This document shows positions 60,688-64,000 of a stretch of DNA of 64,000 bases, piece after piece; position 1 is the stretch's first letter; the number at the start of each line of letters is the position of its first letter. The notes below the pieces were generated by a model that was not told the origin of the DNA, made no database searches, and saw nothing but the letters and a program-made list of their open reading frames with translations. The stretch covers positions 21,473 to 85,472 of the forward strand of contig DASVVS010000057.1 in NCBI GenBank assembly GCA_036386455.1. Direction: 5' to 3'. A program made the position numbers and the translations under genes. Source of the DNA: AC-37 sp036386455 (lineage in GTDB: Bacteria; Actinomycetota; Thermoleophilia; Solirubrobacterales; Thermoleophilaceae).

Positions 60688-62825
60688 GTGCCCTGGGGTA
60701 CCCGGCCGCCGGGTTCGCGAACCTGACGGGCGAAGCGGTCGTGCAGGCGCCGCAGCGGCCCCGGCGCCCACCAGTTCCAGCGGCCGAGCATCGCCATCAG
60801 CGCCGGGACCAGGAGGGCGCGGACGACCGTCGCGTCGATCAGCACCGCGAACGCGGTCCCGAGCGCCAGCTCCTTGATGTAGCCGATCCGCGAGGTCGCG
60901 AGCGCGCCGATCGCCACCGCGAACAGCAATGCCGCGGCGGTGACCACGCGCCCCGTGCGCTGCAGGCCGAGCGCGACCGACTCGGTCTCGGACGCGCCCG
61001 CGTCGCGCGCCTCCTTGATCCGCGAGAGCAGGAACACGCCGTAGTCGGTCGATAGCCCGAACGCGGCCGCGAACAGGATCACGGGCTGGGACGACTCGAG
61101 CGCGTCGCGGCCCGTGTACGCGAGGAGGCCCTCCAGCCGCCCCTCCTGGAAGATCAGCACGAGGATCCCGAACGCCGCGCTCACGGTGAGCAGGTTCATC
61201 ACGAGCGCCTTCAGCGGCAGGATCAGCGAGCCGGTCATCGCGAACAGAAGCAGCAGCGTGGTCACGACCAGCACGATCACCGCCGCCGGCAGGTGGTCCT
61301 CCAGGCTCGCCTTGTAGTCCACGAAGCCGGCGGTCTCGCCGCCCACGGACACCCCGCCGGGGGCCTCCAGCGAGCGCGCGCGGCGCACGAGGTCCTCGCT
61401 CGCGTCGTCGAAGACCGCGGCGCGCGAGGCCACGTCGATCCGCCAGAGGTCGCCGGTCTCCGCCCTCGGGTTCCTCGCCGTGCGCTCCGGTGGGGTGACC
61501 GCCTTCGCGCCCTCCAGCGCGCGCAGCCGCCCGGCCAGCGCCTCCGCGTCGGCGCGCGTGCCCTCGGTGGCGACCACGATCGGCGTGGTGGGCAGCGGCG
61601 GGAACTCGCGCTCGAGCGCGGTGTTCACCTGCTTGGCCGGCTCGTCGTCCGGCAGCACGCCGATGTCGATCGAGGTGAACTGCGCGCCCAGGAACGGGAT
61701 TCCGAGCGCGATCAGGAGCGCGGCGCTGCCGGCGGCGATCGGCGCGGGACGGCGCATCACGAACTGCGAGAGCCGGTACCAGCGCCCGTGCTCGCCGCGC
61801 GCCTCGGACTCGGCCGCGCGGCGCAGCCGCCCCGGCGCGACCGAGTTGACCCGCTCCCCCAGCAGCGCGAGCACGGCCGGCAGCGCGAGCAGCGCCACGG
61901 CCGCGGCGAGCATCGTGACCATCACGCCCCCGACGGCCATCGAGTAGAGCCCGCGCTGCGGGAACAGCAGCAGCGTGGCGAGCGCGGCGGCGACCGTGAG
62001 CGAGCTGAACAGGACGGTCCGCCCCGCGCTCGTGACCGTCCGGCGGAGCGCCTCCGGGCCGGCGCCGCCCTCGCGGGCGATCTCCTCCCGGTAGCGCGAG
62101 ACCACGATCAGGCTGTAGTCGATCGCCAGGCCGAGGCCCAGGCCGGTCACGAGGTTCAGCGAGAACACCGACAGCGTCGTCAGCTCGCTCGCGATCCGCA
62201 TGCCGAGGAACGTGAGCGCGATCGAGAGGCCGCCGACGAGCAGCGGCAGCGCGGCGGCCACCAGCCCGCGGAAGAACCAGAGCGACAGCAGGAACAGGAT
62301 CGGGAACGCGAGCGCCTCGGACGTGCGCAGGTCCTCCTCGACCACGCGCCCGACCGCGACGTTCGCAGTGGCGGTGCCGCCGACCGTCACGCCGGGCTCG
62401 TCGCGCAGCTCGTCCTCCACCTCCTCGACCACGTCCTTCTCCTTCGCGCTCGTGCGCACGCGGGCGGCGACGAAGGTCGCGCGGCCGTCGCGCGAGACCG
62501 GCGCTCGGGCGGTCACACCGCCGAGGCCGTCCACCGCGGCGAGCTTCGCGCGCACCTGCTCGACCCGCCCGCGGCCGGCCGGCGAGGCCACGCCGGCGTC
62601 GCTGCGAACGAGCACCACGATCGAGCGGACCGTCTCCAGCCCGGTCGCCTCCGCCAGGCGCTCCTTGGTCCGGACGCTCTCGGTGTCGGGGTCGTCGCTC
62701 TCGTGCGGGGCGAGCCGGTTGGCCACGTCGCCGCCGAGCGCCGCCGCCGCCAGCGCGAGCACCACCGCGCCGGCGAGAACGGCCCGCGCTCGTCTACTCG
62801 CCAGGTCTGCCAGCCACGCCAGCAC
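60684..62825 (-). CDS. MMPL/RND-type transporter
   Basis: The 713-aa protein has the usual MMPL plan: an N-terminal helix, an extracytoplasmic domain (about 50-170), helices 2-6 (about 175-330), a second loop domain (about 385-500) and helices 7-11 (about 505-680). SIALTFLGM, DYSLIVVSRYREE and STDYGVFLLSR carry the conserved residues. It exports a lipid-like substrate or drug. Unlike the large one at 12828 it lacks the long Ala-rich insert. I chose the GTG at 62825, because codon composition upstream is atypical; a longer frame reaches 62993. Confidence 0.88.
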   Translation of the reverse strand: MLAWLADLASRRARAVLAGAVVLALAAAALGGDVANRLAPHESDDPDTESVRTKERLAEATGLETVRSIVVLVRSDAGVASPAGRGRVEQVRAKLAAVDGLGGVTARAPVSRDGRATFVAARVRTSAKEKDVVEEVEDELRDEPGVTVGGTATANVAVGRVVEEDLRTSEALAFPILFLLSLWFFRGLVAAALPLLVGGLSIALTFLGMRIASELTTLSVFSLNLVTGLGLGLAIDYSLIVVSRYREEIAREGGAGPEALRRTVTSAGRTVLFSSLTVAAALATLLLFPQRGLYSMAVGGVMVTMLAAAVALLALPAVLALLGERVNSVAPGRLRRAAESEARGEHGRWYRLSQFVMRRPAPIAAGSAALLIALGIPFLGAQFTSIDIGVLPDDEPAKQVNTALEREFPPLPTTPIVVATEGTRADAEALAGRLRALEGAKAVTPPERTARNPRAETGDLWRIDVASRAAVFDDASEDLVRRARSLEAPGGVSVGGETAGFVDYKASLEDHLPAAVIVLVVTTLLLLFAMTGSLILPLKALVMNLLTVSAAFGILVLIFQEGRLEGLLAYTGRDALESSQPVILFAAAFGLSTDYGVFLLSRIKEARDAGASETESVALGLQRTGRVVTAAALLFAVAIGALATSRIGYIKELALGTAFAVLIDATVVRALLVPALMAMLGRWNWWAPGPLRRLHDRFARQVREPGGRVPQGT

Positions 62826-62999
62826 GGCGCGTATCCAATCGCGACTGGCAAATCGGCGGCGCGCCACCCCACCACTGGGGGGGTCCAAATACCCCGGATC
62901 ATCCGTTTTGCAATGCTTGAGCTTCTTGGGTGTGGGGGCTGAATTTCGGGTGAGGAGAGGCTGGCACGTCGGCGTTGATGCGCGTGCCGCCATCCCCCG
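62826..62999. other. Divergent intergenic region with a C/G-run repeat and a start-codon hairpin
   Basis: No gene is seen here. The inverted repeat acccc/ggggt (62866-62870 with 62880-62884) lies upstream of the MMPL gene. A second one, catccccc (62991-62998) with gggggatg (63005-63012), folds over the ATG of the metallophosphoesterase, which sits in the 6-nt loop. Such a hairpin could limit translation of that gene. Confidence 0.45.
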
Positions 63000-63872
63000 A
63001 TGGAGGGGGATGAACGGATCACCGCGGCTGCTGGCCCCAAGTCGCTAGTCGCAATCAGCGACCTGCACGTGGAGGTGCCGGAGAACCGGGCCTTCGTGGA
63101 GGAGCTGCGGCCCGAGTCGGGCGAGGACTGGCTGATCGTCTGCGGCGACGTCGCGGACCTCGTCAGCGACATCGAATGGGGGCTGCGAACGCTCGTCGAG
63201 CGCTACGCGAAGGTCATCTGGGTCCCGGGCAACCACGAGCTCTGGACGCGGCCGGACGACCCCGATCAGCTGCGCGGCGAGGAGCGCTACCGGCACATCG
63301 TCGAGCTCTGCCGCGGGCTGGAGATCCCCACGCCCGAGGATCCGTACCCGGTCTGGGACGGGCCGGGCGGACCCGCGCTCGTCGCGCCGCTGTTCACGCT
63401 CTACGACTACACGTTCACGCGCGAGCCGGGCGCGACGAAGGAGGAGGCGCTCGCGCAGGCGCGGGCGGCGGGGATCGTCTGCACGGACGAGATGCTGCTG
63501 GACCCGCGGCCGCATGCGTCGATCGACGACTGGTGCCGCGAGCGGGTGCGCTTCACCGCCGAGCGGCTCGCGGAGGCGTCCGACGGCATGCCGTCCGTGC
63601 TCGTGAACCACTGGCCGCTCGCCCGCAAGCTCACGGAGCCGCTCTGGTACCCGGACTTCGCCCAGTGGTGCGGAACCGAGGCGACCGCCGACTGGCACAC
63701 GCGCTACGGGGCGACGGCGGTCGTGTGCGGGCACCTGCACATCCCGCGCACCACGATGGTCGACGGCGTGCGCTTCGAGGAGGTGTCGCTCGGCTACCCG
63801 CGCGAGTGGACCAAGCGCTCGCGCCGCCCGGCGGTGCGGAGGATCCTGCCGGCCGGGGGCGGCGCGGCGTGA
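63000..63872 (+). CDS. pptH: Metallophosphoesterase, PptH-like
   Basis: The 290-aa calcineurin-like enzyme has all the metal-binding motifs: SDLHVEV, VCGDVADL, PGNHELW, VNHWPL and CGHLHIPRT. In mycobacteria the enzyme PptH is encoded next to phosphopantetheinyl transferase PptT and removes phosphopantetheine from carrier proteins. Here the stop overlaps the GTG of a PptT-like gene by 4 bp, the same arrangement. The name rests on this context and family, not on an alignment. The ATG lies in the loop of a hairpin. Confidence 0.75.
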   Translation: MEGDERITAAAGPKSLVAISDLHVEVPENRAFVEELRPESGEDWLIVCGDVADLVSDIEWGLRTLVERYAKVIWVPGNHELWTRPDDPDQLRGEERYRHIVELCRGLEIPTPEDPYPVWDGPGGPALVAPLFTLYDYTFTREPGATKEEALAQARAAGIVCTDEMLLDPRPHASIDDWCRERVRFTAERLAEASDGMPSVLVNHWPLARKLTEPLWYPDFAQWCGTEATADWHTRYGATAVVCGHLHIPRTTMVDGVRFEEVSLGYPREWTKRSRRPAVRRILPAGGGAA

Positions 63873-64000
63873 TCGAGGAGCTGGTGCCGCCGACCGTCGT
63901 GACGCTCGAGACCGACCGCGAGCTCGTGGAGACCGAGCTGTTCCCCGAGGAGGAGCGCGCGCTGGGCCGCGCGGTCGAGAAGCGGCGGCGCGAGTTCGTG
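63869..64000 (+). CDS. pptT: 4'-phosphopantetheinyl transferase, N-terminal part (cut off by window edge)
   Basis: Only 44 codons are visible. They read IEELVPPTVVTLET, then ELFPEEERALGRAVEKRRREF, the N-terminal pattern of the EntD/PptT-type Sfp family. The enzyme transfers phosphopantetheine from CoA to the active Ser of carrier proteins, and could activate the three ACPs of this window. The catalytic domain lies beyond the edge, so completeness is unknown. Confidence 0.75.
   Translation, partial: MIEELVPPTVVTLETDRELVETELFPEEERALGRAVEKRRREFV

Overview
The window is about 64 kb of very high-GC DNA with G/C-rich third codon positions, many GTG starts, tight 1-20 bp gene overlaps and several leaderless-looking starts. 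Together with a single-chain PafB-PafC-type WYL regulator and a PptH/PptT-like pair, this suggests an actinobacterial chromosome. Thermoleophilia/Solirubrobacterales is my best guess, but it is an inference from gene style, not a proven assignment.

Layout. 1-5.3 kb: a WYL regulator, a YhaM-like HD exoribonuclease, an SDR, a three-gene operon of small proteins (one with a nitrile-hydratase-like leader motif, one Cys-rich) and a divergent ferritin-like protein. 5.8-7.0 kb: a cytoplasmic histidine kinase and a LuxR-type response regulator. 7.1-16.2 kb: a plus-strand lipid/polyketide operon (FabD, FabH, a catalytically degenerate FabG-like protein, FabF, an acyl-CoA carboxylase carboxyltransferase, a MaoC-type hotdog protein and a large MMPL exporter). 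16.3-17.4 kb: two orphan genes. 31.8-17.4 kb (minus strand): a 14-gene, almost gapless operon encoding a BtrH-like acyltransferase, an AfsA-like hotdog protein, an FAD oxidoreductase, FabG, FabF, FabI, an acyl-CoA/ACP ligase, DUF485 plus a sodium:solute symporter, an ACP, FabF, a DarA-like aromatase, an aromatic-ring FAD monooxygenase and an SCP2-domain protein. 32-35.8 kb: two tandem flavin amine oxidases and an SDR. 35.9-37.6 kb: a MazF-type toxin-antitoxin pair and an aldo/keto reductase. 37.7-52.2 kb: six genes for very large or repetitive proteins without obvious signal or membrane segments, including a DUF6603-type protein; this is the main unexplained system here. 52.2-57.3 kb: a Zn-dependent dehydrogenase, an ACP-FabI-FabF operon, and divergently an ACP plus a DarB-like ketosynthase. 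57.3-60.5 kb: a lower-GC island between 22-bp perfect inverted repeats, holding a frameshifted ssb, small genes and a decayed transposase. 60.5-64 kb: a second MMPL transporter and a metallophosphoesterase coupled to the start of a phosphopantetheinyl transferase gene.

How it works together (inference). The DarA-like and DarB-like proteins, three ACPs, four active-site-intact FabF enzymes, two enoyl reductases and a ring monooxygenase look like a dedicated fatty-acid-type line that makes alkyl chains and condenses them into a cyclohexanedione or dialkylresorcinol ring, which is then oxidised. The carboxylase and FabD supply malonyl-ACP. The symporter and ligase may supply an imported starter acid. 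The BtrH-like and AfsA-like proteins may transfer or tailor the product, and the MMPL protein may export it. The phosphopantetheinyl transferase at the right edge would activate the ACPs. The DUF6603 operon lies between the two halves of this pathway, but nothing in the sequence ties it to the chemistry.
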